Shown here piece after piece: positions 6,694-15,825 of a DNA stretch of 43,194 nucleotides. The notes beneath the pieces are model-generated. The model made no database searches. It saw only the letters and a program-made list of their open reading frames with translations, and was not told the DNA's origin. Where the stretch lies: contig JAFXAR010000072.1 of assembly GCA_017516885.1 (NCBI GenBank), forward strand, positions 1 through 43,194. Reading direction: 5' to 3'. The translations under genes were made by a program, and so were the position numbers. Origin of the DNA: Bacteroidaceae bacterium (GTDB taxonomy: Bacteria > Bacteroidota > Bacteroidia > Bacteroidales > Bacteroidaceae). Every line of letters begins with the position of its first letter. Within the stretch, counting starts at the first letter, position 1.

Positions 6694-7788
6694 TTATCGG
6701 CGCGCGCGTCTCACTGAAACCCGTGTCGATTTGCTATTGCCCGATTCGCTCTTCTTTTCTCTCTTCTTATCGCTCTTCTTTACTTTCTGCTCTTTAGACC
6801 TTCTCTCCCTGCGGGTAATCTTCTTCTCGCTCTTTTCGGGGTTTTCTGCCTTGCCAATGGAGTCTTTTGCAGCCTCGCTGGCCGCATTTATAGAGTCCTG
6901 GCGCATTTCTGCAACGCTTTTGGTGCTCCAGATATTTGTGCGGAAATCCTTGAGCTGCTGCTCAATCTTCTGCTGCTCCTTCTTTACTTCGGCCGAGTCT
7001 TTGCAGTACTGCGCAATAGCAAGATTCCTGAGGTTTACGGTCTTGTATATCTCTCCCTTGTAGGCGTTTTTGGCAAAGTAGTCGTTGAGCGTCATTGACG
7101 ATACGTTGTTGAGGCTGCTGGTCATAATGCTCTGCTGTGCGAGCAGCGGCGATATTTCATCGTAATTGAGCCAGAACATAGGGTATTTTGTGACCTCGCT
7201 GCTGAACTCGTCGCTGCGGTGGAGTACCGGGCATATTGCTGTAATGCGTGTTCCGTATGTGCCGGTGCGCTGGTCGTAGTAGTGGCTCTCCTTTATGTAG
7301 TAGCTTAGCACTTCGGCGCTCGGAACATCATTCTTGCCAACAATAATCTCGCCATCCTTCTCTTCGTAGTAGATGCGGTAGTCCTCAAGCATGTTCTTGG
7401 GGTCTATTATGCTTTCCTCTGTGAAGGATTCGTATCCGTTAAGGTTGTATGCGTATGCCACAATATTGCCGCTCATAATGTTGCGGAACAGGAAAGTGAA
7501 CAGGTTCACGCTCTCTCCTATAGGCTCTACCGGGTAGTAGAGCGATGCGTTCTCCTCTACATTGAGGTCGAGCACGCGGTATACGTCACGCTTCCATTCC
7601 ACTTCGTTGGGAGTAACAGTGCCGGGATATTGGCTTTTTGCCCTTTCGCTCAATGCGGTGTTCACAACTCTGCCGGCAGCCTTCTTTTCCTTTTGGGGAT
7701 TGTTTTTGCGTGCAGGCGGCTGGGCGTCTGCTGTCTGTGCAACGAGCATGAATGCTGCAACTGCCAATAATTTGCTTATGTAATGCAT
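6694..7788 (-). CDS. gldN: Type IX secretion ring protein GldN/PorN
   Basis: GldN is a periplasmic protein that joins the lipoprotein GldK in the large ring under the outer membrane of the type IX secretion system. The 364-residue product has a signal peptide ending ADAQ. Its body (VEWKRDVYRVLDLNVEENASLYYP, read in two halves) is the characteristic GldN opening, where the first domain meets GldM. Position supports the call: it is the last gene of porP-gldK-gldL-gldM-gldN. The C-terminal ~59 residues (306-364) are extremely basic (ITRRERRSKEQK, KKSDKKREKK, VSVRRARR) and look disordered. The ATG at 7786-7788 lies 22 bases after the gldM stop. Confidence 0.94.
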   Translation of the reverse strand: MHYISKLLAVAAFMLVAQTADAQPPARKNNPQKEKKAAGRVVNTALSERAKSQYPGTVTPNEVEWKRDVYRVLDLNVEENASLYYPVEPIGESVNLFTFLFRNIMSGNIVAYAYNLNGYESFTEESIIDPKNMLEDYRIYYEEKDGEIIVGKNDVPSAEVLSYYIKESHYYDQRTGTYGTRITAICPVLHRSDEFSSEVTKYPMFWLNYDEISPLLAQQSIMTSSLNNVSSMTLNDYFAKNAYKGEIYKTVNLRNLAIAQYCKDSAEVKKEQQKIEQQLKDFRTNIWSTKSVAEMRQDSINAASEAAKDSIGKAENPEKSEKKITRRERRSKEQKVKKSDKKREKKSESGNSKSTRVSVRRARR

Positions 7789-7810
7789 AATTATATAATT
7801 TTTCTTTCCT

Positions 7811-9388
7811 TTAGTTTATAATCACCTCAAGACTGGTGGGCAACAGGCGTTCTACATTGTCAGGGCCTACGGCCTTTACATGTGATATGTAGAAGCGCTT
7901 GCCGCGTCCCAAGTCGCGGAGCATCTCCTTCTGTCGTGAAGAGAAGTTCGTTCCCTCTGAAATCATGGGCTTGGCGTTACCCATGTTGTCGTAGAATACT
8001 GTTTCAAACGACAGCACCTTGAAACCGATATTCAGCAGTCCGTCGTCAATTGCTGCTACAATGCCGCCTGCTCTCATGAGGTCCTGCTTGCTGAGGCCTC
8101 TGCCGCCTCTGTAGCGCTGTGTGTTGCCGTCCTTGTCCTTGTATTCAATGAATGGTGTAGGGTCGGGCAGCTGGCGTACGCGGAACACATACTCTCCCAT
8201 GCTTTGGCTCTTTCCTGCATCGTTCCTTGCGGTAACTCCAATGCTTAGCTCCTCGCCAATCTTGGTTGGCACAACAATATATCCGCCCTTGCCGTCGCTC
8301 TTTATGCTTCCTGCTCCCTTTGAGATGGTTGCAGAGATTCTGTTGGCCGGTACACCGGGAACGGAGATGCTTACGGGGTTTGAGAATCCGGCATAGAGCA
8401 CGTTCATCATTGATGCGCTCACGGTAGCCGTAGGGTCTACAACAGTGTAGCTTTGCGTAAAGTCGTATCTTGACTGCTCGCCGGCGCCGTCGTTTACAAC
8501 CATGTAGCCATTGAGTGTGTAATCGCCTGTGCGGTTGCAGGTCAATGAGTATTCTCCATTCTCTGTTTCAAGCAGCTCGTCGTTTATGAATATTTGCGGG
8601 CGCTGTGTCGAGTCTACTGCCGCAAGAATAATCTGTGCCGAGAATTCGCCGCCACGCACAATATTCTTTGAGGTGGGGATTACAAGGGCGCGAATCTCAT
8701 TTACGCGCACGTCGCTCACGTCAATATTCTTCATAAGCGAGTGAAGAATCTCGCCCTCAATGTATCGCACGTCGTTCTGAATCTTTGTCAGCAGGGTTAT
8801 TGCAGCTATTGCCGGCATGCTCTCAAAGTGGTACTCTTGCCAGTTCTTCTGCAGGCTTATGTCGCGCTTGGGGACATCGGTGCTGAGATTTGTCTTAATG
8901 ATTTCCTGCAATGCCTCGTCGCTTATCATGCCGAGCATGCTGGTGCGGTAGCTTGTTATGGAGTCGAATAGCGCCTGGCCTTCGCCACTGCCGGGCGACA
9001 GCATTACATATGTGGCTGCTTCAAGGTCCTCCCGGTTTACAAGATTCCTGTAATCGCCCTCTGCGCCGTCGGCCTTCTTGGCTATGCGAACCTTAAGCCT
9101 GTCGGCAAAATTGTACAGCGAATCGGAGAGTGCCTTAACCTCCATTGCACGCTCGTACCATACGCCTGCTTTTTCAGGGTTCTGAGCCTTGCTTGCCGCG
9201 AAATCGTCATATAGTTTCTCGTTCTGCCTGCTTGTTATCTCTGTACTTTTCGTCAGTCCCTCGTCTACAAGGGTAAAGCCGTTAAGCACGTCCGATGATA
9301 CGTTGAGTGCAAGCATCGCCATCAGAAGAACGTACATGAGGTTAATCATCTTCTGGCGTGGAGAGACTTTCTGTTTCTTTATTTTCAT
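7811..9388 (-). CDS. gldM: Type IX secretion motor stator-rotor protein GldM/PorM
   Basis: GldM and GldL form the proton-driven inner-membrane motor that powers type IX secretion; the GldM periplasmic shaft contacts the GldK/N ring. The 525-residue product has the family's usual size. It starts with a basic segment (KIKKQKVSPRQKMINLMY) and one transmembrane helix at about residues 15-35, then a long periplasmic region with helical and beta domains. The helix contains the GldM-like stretch MYVLLMAMLALNVS. It sits 12 bases after gldL in the operon. No gaps or frameshifts are visible. Confidence 0.96.
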   Translation of the reverse strand: MKIKKQKVSPRQKMINLMYVLLMAMLALNVSSDVLNGFTLVDEGLTKSTEITSRQNEKLYDDFAASKAQNPEKAGVWYERAMEVKALSDSLYNFADRLKVRIAKKADGAEGDYRNLVNREDLEAATYVMLSPGSGEGQALFDSITSYRTSMLGMISDEALQEIIKTNLSTDVPKRDISLQKNWQEYHFESMPAIAAITLLTKIQNDVRYIEGEILHSLMKNIDVSDVRVNEIRALVIPTSKNIVRGGEFSAQIILAAVDSTQRPQIFINDELLETENGEYSLTCNRTGDYTLNGYMVVNDGAGEQSRYDFTQSYTVVDPTATVSASMMNVLYAGFSNPVSISVPGVPANRISATISKGAGSIKSDGKGGYIVVPTKIGEELSIGVTARNDAGKSQSMGEYVFRVRQLPDPTPFIEYKDKDGNTQRYRGGRGLSKQDLMRAGGIVAAIDDGLLNIGFKVLSFETVFYDNMGNAKPMISEGTNFSSRQKEMLRDLGRGKRFYISHVKAVGPDNVERLLPTSLEVIIN

Positions 9389-9400
9389 TGCCTGCAGTTG

Positions 9401-10171
9401 TTATATTTGGGAACGGTTCATGTTCGATGTCATGGCATCAATCATGCGCGTATATATGCTGTTGAGTTCCTCAATCTGTTTTGCCATCTTTTGTGTCTGC
9501 TCGTTTATCTGGTCAATAGCGCCGAGCTGTCCGCCAGCACTGCGCAGCTGAACCTCATAAAGTGCATTTACGCCGGTAAGGTTGCGTCCGAGAGTATCCA
9601 GCTCTTCCATATTGCGGCTCAGCGTGTCTGTCTGCTGTGTAATGCGCTGGAATGCTTCGTTAAGAGCGCGAATCTGCTCTACATACTGCTCAATGGCCTG
9701 TTCCATCTCATTTACATTCTCTACATTGACAGCCGGGATGTTGCCGCCTTGCGCCACTGCTCCTGTTTGAGGCGGAGTTCCTGCTCCAACGATAACCGGT
9801 TGCGGCATAGGAGTGTCTGAGACAGCCCCGCCTGTCTGTTCGGGTATGATTCCGGCTGTAATGGGCCCGCCAATAATAATTGGCTGGCCGCCGCCTGAGT
9901 ATGCGGGCGCAGAAACTCTTTCTTCCTCTTTCTGCTCCTCCTCTGCAATCTCATACGGGCGTTCAAAAGCCGAGAAGAAGAACACTATTACCTCTGTTCC
10001 CATGCCCACGAAGAGCATAAGGTTTGCACCTTCCATGTGGGTGAGCTTGAAGAGGGTACCCAAAATCACAATGGCTGCACCCCAGCTGTAGAGATAGTTT
10101 AGTATTGTCTTGCCCTTAGGCGAGTCCATAAATGCCTGTATCCTGCTCAAGAAACCTTTCTTCTTTTTCAT
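9401..10171 (-). CDS. gldL: Type IX secretion motor protein GldL/PorL
   Basis: GldL is the inner-membrane, five-subunit stator that uses the proton gradient to turn GldM. The 256-residue protein has two predicted membrane helices (about 24-42 and 49-66) with a Glu in the second (GMGTEVIVFFF), the position expected for the proton-carrying residue. The helices are followed by a Pro/Gly-rich linker and a long cytoplasmic coiled coil (residues about 145-256). The ATG at 10169-10171 follows gldK by 30 bases. Confidence 0.95.
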   Translation of the reverse strand: MKKKKGFLSRIQAFMDSPKGKTILNYLYSWGAAIVILGTLFKLTHMEGANLMLFVGMGTEVIVFFFSAFERPYEIAEEEQKEEERVSAPAYSGGGQPIIIGGPITAGIIPEQTGGAVSDTPMPQPVIVGAGTPPQTGAVAQGGNIPAVNVENVNEMEQAIEQYVEQIRALNEAFQRITQQTDTLSRNMEELDTLGRNLTGVNALYEVQLRSAGGQLGAIDQINEQTQKMAKQIEELNSIYTRMIDAMTSNMNRSQI

Positions 10172-10201
10172 ATTACGGAGTTCTTTTTTCGTTATTGCCT
10201 G

Positions 10202-11635
10202 TTATCTTTTACGCTCTGTTCCTGCGTAGCTGCGTATGCAGCGGAATCCAATGTATGAACGTGACTCGTTCTGGTATTCCGACGCTCTGGTAGCGCCTTG
10301 AATGAACTTTACGGGGTCTTTCCATGAACCTCCGCGGACAACCTTCTTCTTCATGTGGTAAGGGTCCTCCTTGGCTGCCTTGTAGCGAAGGTCGGGGTTG
10401 ATGTCGCTCATTTGCAGAACACCCGATTCGGTGTACACGGTAGATGTCCATTCAGCCACGTTGCCGGCCATGTCGTAGAGGCCATTCGAGTTTGCCGAGA
10501 ATATTCCGCAGCGCGAGGTGATGAGGCTGCCATCCTTTGTGTAGTTGCCTTCGCCCGGCTTGAAGTTGGCGTAGTAGCATCCGGCATCGCTCTTGGTGTC
10601 GCTCTGTTCCCATGGGAAGCGGTTTCCCTCCTTGCCGCGTGCGGCATACTCCCACTCTGCTTCAGATGGCAGGCGGTAGCGCTGTATCCACTTGGCCTGT
10701 GCGCCCAAGCCTTTCAGCAGGTATTCGGTGCGCCATGCGCAGAATGCATTTGCCTGTTCCCAGCTGACACCTACTACAGGATGGTTGTCATAGTTGGGGT
10801 GGTTGAAGTAGAGCTGCAGGTATGTTTCGTTATTGGCATTGGGGAAGTCATTTACCCAGCAAGTAGTGTCGGGGTATATGTTTACTATATATGTGTGCAG
10901 GAAATCGTATTGGCTTGAAAGGGGGCGGTTGATTGTCTCATTGATTATGTTGCCTTCATCGTCAATGTAGGCAGTATCCTTTGATATTGTTACCACTTCG
11001 TCAAAGTTAGTGGGAATATCTGTGTTGCGGTTGCGCTCTGCCGGGTTAAGGCGGTTCTTGCGCAGTGCGGCCTGGGTGTAGTCGTAAATCTCGTAGCGGT
11101 AGTTCATTTGCGCTGCATCAAGCATCTTCTCGCCTGTGATGGGGTTGGTGATGTAAACGCTCTCAATGGCGCGCTGTTCATCCTCGTTGGGCTTTTTCCA
11201 TGGAATAGGCTTTTTCCAGTTGAGGTAAGGGGTGATGGGCTCGCCGTATTCGTCCTCGGTAATCTTGTATGTCTCGTCACCGCCGTATGCGGGGTCGGCA
11301 AGGCGTTCGCGGATAATAGAGTCGCGCACCCAAAATACGAACTGGCGGTATTTTGCATTTGATACCTCGGTTTCGTCCATCCAGAATGCGTCAACAGATA
11401 TGCTCTTTGACGGTGCTCCTGTACCCCATAGCGAGTCGGTTTTTTCATCGCCTACAAGTATTGAGCCGCGTGGAACGAATACCATGCCGTAGGGCGCGGG
11501 CTCGTTGACTGCAGTACCGCTGATTCCTGTAACTTCGCCTCCTTGCGAATTGCTCATTCCGCTGCGTGAGCTCATGCATGAGATTGCGGCAAGCGATAGA
11601 AGAATCACTGAAAGAAAAGCTATTCTCTTCATCAT
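10202..11635 (-). CDS. gldK: Type IX secretion ring lipoprotein GldK/PorK
   Basis: GldK is the outer-membrane lipoprotein that forms the T9SS ring with GldN. The 477-residue product has a lipoprotein signal with lipobox AISC, then a domain of the formylglycine-enzyme (SUMF1) fold, shown by VFVPRGSILVGDE, EVSNAKYRQFV, VGVSWEQANAFCAWR, RLPSEAEWEYAARG, GLYDMAGNVAEW, VRGGSWKD and YIGFRCIRS. In this context the fold is structural rather than an oxidase. The ATG at 11633-11635 overlaps the porP stop as ATGA, so translation is probably coupled. Confidence 0.96.
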   Translation of the reverse strand: MMKRIAFLSVILLSLAAISCMSSRSGMSNSQGGEVTGISGTAVNEPAPYGMVFVPRGSILVGDEKTDSLWGTGAPSKSISVDAFWMDETEVSNAKYRQFVFWVRDSIIRERLADPAYGGDETYKITEDEYGEPITPYLNWKKPIPWKKPNEDEQRAIESVYITNPITGEKMLDAAQMNYRYEIYDYTQAALRKNRLNPAERNRNTDIPTNFDEVVTISKDTAYIDDEGNIINETINRPLSSQYDFLHTYIVNIYPDTTCWVNDFPNANNETYLQLYFNHPNYDNHPVVGVSWEQANAFCAWRTEYLLKGLGAQAKWIQRYRLPSEAEWEYAARGKEGNRFPWEQSDTKSDAGCYYANFKPGEGNYTKDGSLITSRCGIFSANSNGLYDMAGNVAEWTSTVYTESGVLQMSDINPDLRYKAAKEDPYHMKKKVVRGGSWKDPVKFIQGATRASEYQNESRSYIGFRCIRSYAGTERKR

Positions 11636-12573
11636 TGTAATACTCTTATACTATTATGTTTATTTTTTCCTTTCTTGAATATGTCAAGGTTTATGTTATA
11701 GCCTAAAAAAATGTCATGGCTGCCATTTGCTGCTCCTATGCCCGATGTGAAAAGCTCATATCCGTAGCTTGCGGTTATGTTCAGCATTTCAACTCCCAGG
11801 AATAGTGTTGCCGATATTGTTGGGCTGTATGTAACGCCTCCGAAGAACTTCTTGCCGTTGTAGTCGTATGTTCCTCTTGCTGTAATATCTGCGCGCCATG
11901 CAACAAAGTCTGTCATCACCTGCAGTGAGGGCTGTATTGATATTAACGAATTTTTTATCGGTATATTGCCTCCGGCTGTAAAATTAAGATAAGGCGACAC
12001 CTCTATTTCGTTCTTTTCGCCCAGCAGCATGGTGGGCGCGGTTAGGTGGAGGCCCGATATTCCGGCATAGAAATATTTGTGCTGGTAGAGTATTCCGGCG
12101 CCTAAGTCGAATGTGTTGCCGTCGGCACTGCCACTGGGGAAGGCCGGGTCATTGCTGTCGCCGCCCAGGTCAATGTCTTTTCTGTCAAACGAACAGTTTA
12201 ATATTCCTGCCTGTATTCCTGCTGCAAGGCGGCCGCCGAAAAGCTTGAATCCGTAGGCATAGTTTAAGTATACATGCTGGTTCGAGAACATGCCAATGTC
12301 ATCGTTAAGCGCTCCAAGGCCAAGATTATGGTCGCCCTTTATGAACGGTATCGGCGAGTCAATATTCAGGAGCATGCTCTTGGGATTGTTCTCAAATCCC
12401 GACAGCTGGTTGCTGTATGCTGCATAAACGAACATCTTCTGCTCTGCTCCTGCTCCTGCTGGATTGTAGAAGTTTAGCATCTTCCAGTAGTGGGTAAAGT
12501 GCACGTCATACTGTGCATTTGCCGTTGCAAATGCCCCTATGGCCATTATCAGTATGATTAGTCTCTTTTTCAT
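11632..12573 (-). CDS. porP: Type IX secretion outer-membrane protein PorP/SprF
   Basis: PorP/SprF family members are outer-membrane barrels tied to T9SS; in different species they join the GldK/N ring or help anchor exported adhesins. The 313-residue product has a signal peptide ending ANAQ, then the family opening YDVHFTHYWKMLNFYNPAGA, in which the NPA(xA)G box is diagnostic. The remainder is a run of amphipathic beta strands with aromatic belts, ending close to NLDIFKKGK rather than at a terminal Phe. It is the first gene of the operon, and its stop overlaps the gldK start. The 203 bases upstream hold no clear promoter box, only a degenerate GAAATTTG on the minus strand. Confidence 0.94.
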   Translation of the reverse strand: MKKRLIILIMAIGAFATANAQYDVHFTHYWKMLNFYNPAGAGAEQKMFVYAAYSNQLSGFENNPKSMLLNIDSPIPFIKGDHNLGLGALNDDIGMFSNQHVYLNYAYGFKLFGGRLAAGIQAGILNCSFDRKDIDLGGDSNDPAFPSGSADGNTFDLGAGILYQHKYFYAGISGLHLTAPTMLLGEKNEIEVSPYLNFTAGGNIPIKNSLISIQPSLQVMTDFVAWRADITARGTYDYNGKKFFGGVTYSPTISATLFLGVEMLNITASYGYELFTSGIGAANGSHDIFLGYNINLDIFKKGKNKHNSIRVLQ

Positions 12574-12712
12574 TATGCTCTGTTCGCATTCTCTTTAACG
12601 AGAAAATGTTTGCGATATTATTCTGTATATATCTTTTTGTGTGTTTTACAGACAATATTGATGCAATTACGCAAATTTCGCTAAAAAAATCAATATATGG
12701 TTCGTGAAGGCG

Positions 12713-12750
12713 AAAAAAATAGCGGAAAAAGCATAAAAAGCTCTTTCCGC
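12713..12750 (-). terminator. Rho-independent terminator after the calycin-like gene
   Basis: Read on the minus strand, GCGGAAAGAGC (12750-12740) pairs, with one mismatch, with GCTTTTTCCGC (12732-12722) around a seven-base loop. A run of seven T follows at 12719-12713. It ends the operon of 12777 and upstream genes, and separates it from porP. Confidence 0.75.
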
Positions 12751-12776
12751 CATTATAGTTTTGCAGTTTCTTATTC

Positions 12777-13769
12777 TTATTTTACAAGCACTTTCTTGCC
12801 ATTTACAATGTAGATGCCTGGAGCGCTGATATTCTGAACGCGGCGGCCTGTAAGGTCAAAGATGGTCATTGCGCCCTTTTCGCCGGCAATCTCTTCAATG
12901 CCTGAAAGGTCCTCGCGGCCGAACTTTACATTGATTGTCTGTCCAAGCTCTGTTGTGGTCATGTCAATATCGATGTTGCAGTAGAGCTTGTACTCAGTCA
13001 TCTTGCCGGTTATGTCAACTGGCACTTCGCCGAGCATTGGGCCTAACCAGAAGTCTGCCTCAACGTCACCCTCTACAATGTTTATGTTCTGCTTTGCTGT
13101 AAAGTTTCTGATGCCATCAGTTTCAGCAGCTGTGATGTTGTGAACTACAACATTGCCTACAGGCGTTGCATTGCCGTCATTTAAAAGCATGAAGTTGTTG
13201 AGTGAGAGTGTGAATGTTCCGTCAGCCTTCTCGTCAACATTGATTCTTGTGCGCTGAGCCTCTGAAGATATTTCGTTGATTGTCACAACTAGGTCGTCCT
13301 CATAGCTGCGGGTTGACTTGATGTCCTTGCCGAAAGTAACAGCAACCAAACCAATCTCTCCTCCCATGTTGATGTCAATTGTGCAATAAAGTGAACCGTC
13401 GGTCATTTCTCCCTTGAGGTCAATGGGCACATCACCAAGGAATGGCCCCATCCAGTCATCGGCACTTCCTTCGCCGGCTGTAATCTGGATGGTCTGATTT
13501 GTGACGAAGTTCTTGATGCCGGCATCTTCTGTTGCCGAGATGTTGTCAAGAACAATGTTGCCAACCTTTATCATGCCGCCAAGCGCAAAGTTGTTGAGTG
13601 AAAGGCAATAAGTGCCGTCACTGTTGCTCTTTACATTGATTGTGGTTTCCTGTGGTTCGGCTGCCTCGCCGTTGACGTTGACGGTAAGTGCGTCGGTGTA
13701 GGTTTTTGTCTGTGCAGATGCAAGCGCTGCTGTTAATGCAACTGCCATTGAGAGTAAAAATTTTTTCAT
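12777..13769 (-). CDS. Exported protein with two calycin-like domains and a T9SS sorting tail
   Basis: The 330-residue product has a signal peptide (ending ASAQ) and two tandem copies of a ~130-residue beta domain at roughly 20-150 and 155-285. The copies share patterned segments: TINVKSNSDGTYCLSLNNF against RINVDEKADGTFTLSLNNF, and DWMGPFLGDVPIDLKGEMT against FWLGPMLGEVPVDITGKMT. This is the calycin-like/lipocalin-like family of Bacteroidales. The last ~30 residues (MTIFDLTGRRVQ ... GIYIVNGKKVLVK) form a type A T9SS C-terminal sorting domain, so the protein is probably exported by the GldKLMN machine and fixed to the surface or released. It is the last gene of the phosphatase-PCMD-barrel set and has its own terminator. 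The ligand is unknown. Confidence 0.88.
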   Translation of the reverse strand: MKKFLLSMAVALTAALASAQTKTYTDALTVNVNGEAAEPQETTINVKSNSDGTYCLSLNNFALGGMIKVGNIVLDNISATEDAGIKNFVTNQTIQITAGEGSADDWMGPFLGDVPIDLKGEMTDGSLYCTIDINMGGEIGLVAVTFGKDIKSTRSYEDDLVVTINEISSEAQRTRINVDEKADGTFTLSLNNFMLLNDGNATPVGNVVVHNITAAETDGIRNFTAKQNINIVEGDVEADFWLGPMLGEVPVDITGKMTEYKLYCNIDIDMTTTELGQTINVKFGREDLSGIEEIAGEKGAMTIFDLTGRRVQNISAPGIYIVNGKKVLVK

Positions 13770-13808
13770 AAGCGTTTCAATTTTTATGTTTGTAATATAT
13801 TCTTTTCC

Positions 13809-14591
13809 TTAGAACAGATAAGTGAAGCCTAAAGTTCCGTAAATGGGGTAGAGCTCAAAAGTTACGCTGCCGTAGTCGCTTGGAAAAATGCCGTTCATTG
13901 CCCATTGCAGATTGGCAAATACTGCAAGGTGCTTGTATGCCTTGTATTCTCCTCCTGCTTGCAGTCCCCAGTTGAATTTGCGCATGTCGTTGCTGAAATC
14001 ATATTCGGCACGCGTTACCTCTGCTTTTTCTCCGGTGGGGTTCTGGTCACGGATATATCCGTCGTAGGCGCTTCCGGTAAACTCGCCGTCAAGAAGGTAC
14101 GATGCGTATGCTCCTGCCGACACGTTCCAGCGCTTGTTTATGTTGTATACGGCGAGAACCGGCACGGTAACGTATGTGTTCTTTACGCTTGTCTTTACCT
14201 TTCCGGTGAAAGCTCCTATAATCTGTCCGCTTCCTTCGGTGTCCCATGCCTCCATGTGGTAGTTCTTTGTTTCGGCCTTTGTTGTCATGCCCTTTGTGTC
14301 AAGTCTCACGCCCCAGCGCAATCCCCAGTTTCCTTTGCCGAACTTTTTTTCCACTGTTCCTTCAATGGCAAGGTTCAGTCCGGGATTGTAGCTCTCTATT
14401 CCGCGAATTTCGCGCGGCAATGGCAGCGGTGCTGTGCCGCCGATGTTGTATCCTGCGCTAAGGCGTATGTGCCATCCCTTTAGGGCGGCGCTTATGAGGT
14501 TCTTGTCGGTGTCGCTTACCTCTTTTTTGGTTTGTGCCGAAACGCTGATTGCTGCTATTGCAATCAAAAAGGCTATAAATGTTCTTTTCAT
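13809..14591 (-). CDS. Outer-membrane beta-barrel protein (PorT-like)
   Basis: The 260-residue product has a signal peptide ending VSAQ and alternating amphipathic strands: WHIRLSAGYNIGG, LNLAIEGTVEKKFG, NWGLRWGVRLDTKGM, VPVLAVYNINKRWNVSAGAY, FNWGLQAGGEYKAY and a terminal LGFTYLF. This fits a PorT-type 8-10-strand barrel. It lies between a PCMD lipoprotein (17-base gap) and the calycin-like cargo (39-base gap), so the three are probably one operon. A role in holding or passing the neighbouring surface proteins is an inference from context only. Confidence 0.87.
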   Translation of the reverse strand: MKRTFIAFLIAIAAISVSAQTKKEVSDTDKNLISAALKGWHIRLSAGYNIGGTAPLPLPREIRGIESYNPGLNLAIEGTVEKKFGKGNWGLRWGVRLDTKGMTTKAETKNYHMEAWDTEGSGQIIGAFTGKVKTSVKNTYVTVPVLAVYNINKRWNVSAGAYASYLLDGEFTGSAYDGYIRDQNPTGEKAEVTRAEYDFSNDMRKFNWGLQAGGEYKAYKHLAVFANLQWAMNGIFPSDYGSVTFELYPIYGTLGFTYLF

Positions 14592-14608
14592 GATGCTTTC
14601 CTAATATT

Positions 14609-15739
14609 CTATTCCCAAATGATGCTCAGCTCGTCAACATGCAGTGTGCTGCCTACGGCTCCTTCAAAGAATGCTCCGTCCTTGCTTGAACTTGCAACCA
14701 CGGCTATCGCGTATCCGTTGTTTGCAAGCCTTGCGGGGTCAAACTCCTTGCCGTTCATGCTCTTGAACGGTATTGTAAACTCAGTCCATTCGCGGGGCTC
14801 GCCCGGGTTTTCTATCTCGGCTATGAGCACTATGCGCTCGCTTGATGTTACATTTGAACCGTCAAGTGAAACAAAATTATCGGGGTAAACTTCGTACAAT
14901 ACCGAATAAATGGCACATGTGTCCCTGCGCCCTTCAACTGTATTCTTTTTCTTGTCGGTAAAAACCTCTCCCGGAGTGTATTTGTAATGTCCTGTGAGAT
15001 ATGCCGGCTTTTTGGGTGCAATGTTCATTCCGAATCGTGTCGCTTCAAGCGGTTTCTTCATGGCATTTTCACTGAGGAACTCGCCAATGAATATGTTTCC
15101 TGCGGCAATTGGCATTCCGGCCATCTTGCCGAATGAACCTGTGTCGCGTGTGGTGAGCTTTATGCAGTTGCCTCTCTTGCCGTTTACATCAGTGGCTGTG
15201 GGGAAGTCATCGGGTGTCTTGCCCTTTCCGGTGAACATGAATCCGGCATTTCCGCTTGCCCACAAATCGCTCCTGATTCCATTGTTGTTTATCTCGTACC
15301 AAATGCTGTATTTGTTGTTTGAATTGAGTTCAAAGTGTTCAAAACTGAAAACGTGGTCTTCGTCAAGCGGCGGAAGCTTTATGAATTTTGCAATGTACTG
15401 CTTGTTCCAGTTGCCGTCCTCGGAGAATGTTGTGTAGTACTGGTAAATGCCGTCCTTGTTTCTCTTTGTGCTGTCTTTTTCAATCCTTGCACCGGGTGTA
15501 AGCTCAAAGGTGATTTCCGGTTCGGGCATATTCGCCAAGTCGGCTTCTTTCTTTACAATGAATATAATCTCATTGTTCTTTATCTTTACATCGCCGTTAA
15601 GCAGGCTATTCTCAACAAGCCATGCCGCATCGGCAGAAAGCACGTCACATTCTGCATTCAGCGCCTCTTCCCTGATGCATGAGGCAGAGAGCAGCGTTGC
15701 TGCCAGCAGCATAACTTTAAATATTTTCTTTGTATTCAT
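14609..15739 (-). CDS. PCMD-domain lipoprotein (putative carbohydrate-related surface protein)
   Basis: The 376-residue product has a Lys-Lys n-region, a hydrophobic core and lipobox SASC, so it is lipid-anchored. An N-terminal domain (about 25-120) contains KNNEIIFIVKKEADLANMPE, a bacterial Ig-like feature of DUF4493/PCMD-type proteins. It is followed by the PCMD domain (about 120-376) with WYEINNNGIRSDLWASGNAG, CIKLTTRDTGSFG, FTGKGKTPDDFPTATDVNG and a final strand DELSIIWE. PCMD proteins belong to Bacteroidales surface systems and are thought to bind or process carbohydrate, without proven chemistry. A lone TAnnTTTG box lies upstream at 15762-15769. Confidence 0.85.
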   Translation of the reverse strand: MNTKKIFKVMLLAATLLSASCIREEALNAECDVLSADAAWLVENSLLNGDVKIKNNEIIFIVKKEADLANMPEPEITFELTPGARIEKDSTKRNKDGIYQYYTTFSEDGNWNKQYIAKFIKLPPLDEDHVFSFEHFELNSNNKYSIWYEINNNGIRSDLWASGNAGFMFTGKGKTPDDFPTATDVNGKRGNCIKLTTRDTGSFGKMAGMPIAAGNIFIGEFLSENAMKKPLEATRFGMNIAPKKPAYLTGHYKYTPGEVFTDKKKNTVEGRRDTCAIYSVLYEVYPDNFVSLDGSNVTSSERIVLIAEIENPGEPREWTEFTIPFKSMNGKEFDPARLANNGYAIAVVASSSKDGAFFEGAVGSTLHVDELSIIWE

Positions 15740-15761
15740 GTCTTGTATGCAAAAATTTCAG

Positions 15762-15769
15762 CAAAATTA
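15762..15769 (-). promoter_or_regulatory. -7 box upstream of the PCMD operon
   Basis: On the minus strand this reads TAATTTTG, matching TAnnTTTG, 22 bases before the PCMD start codon. No TTTG is seen 19 bases further upstream, so only half a promoter is supported. Confidence 0.35.
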
Positions 15770-15825
15770 GCAAAAATGCCCCAATTTATAATAGATTGAT
15801 GCTGTTTTTGCTTTTCTTTTAACAT

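Noticed and set aside
10202..11635. Formylglycine-generating or sulfatase-modifying enzyme
   Set aside because: The SUMF1-like fold is present, but the lipobox, length and position in porP-gldKLMN identify GldK.
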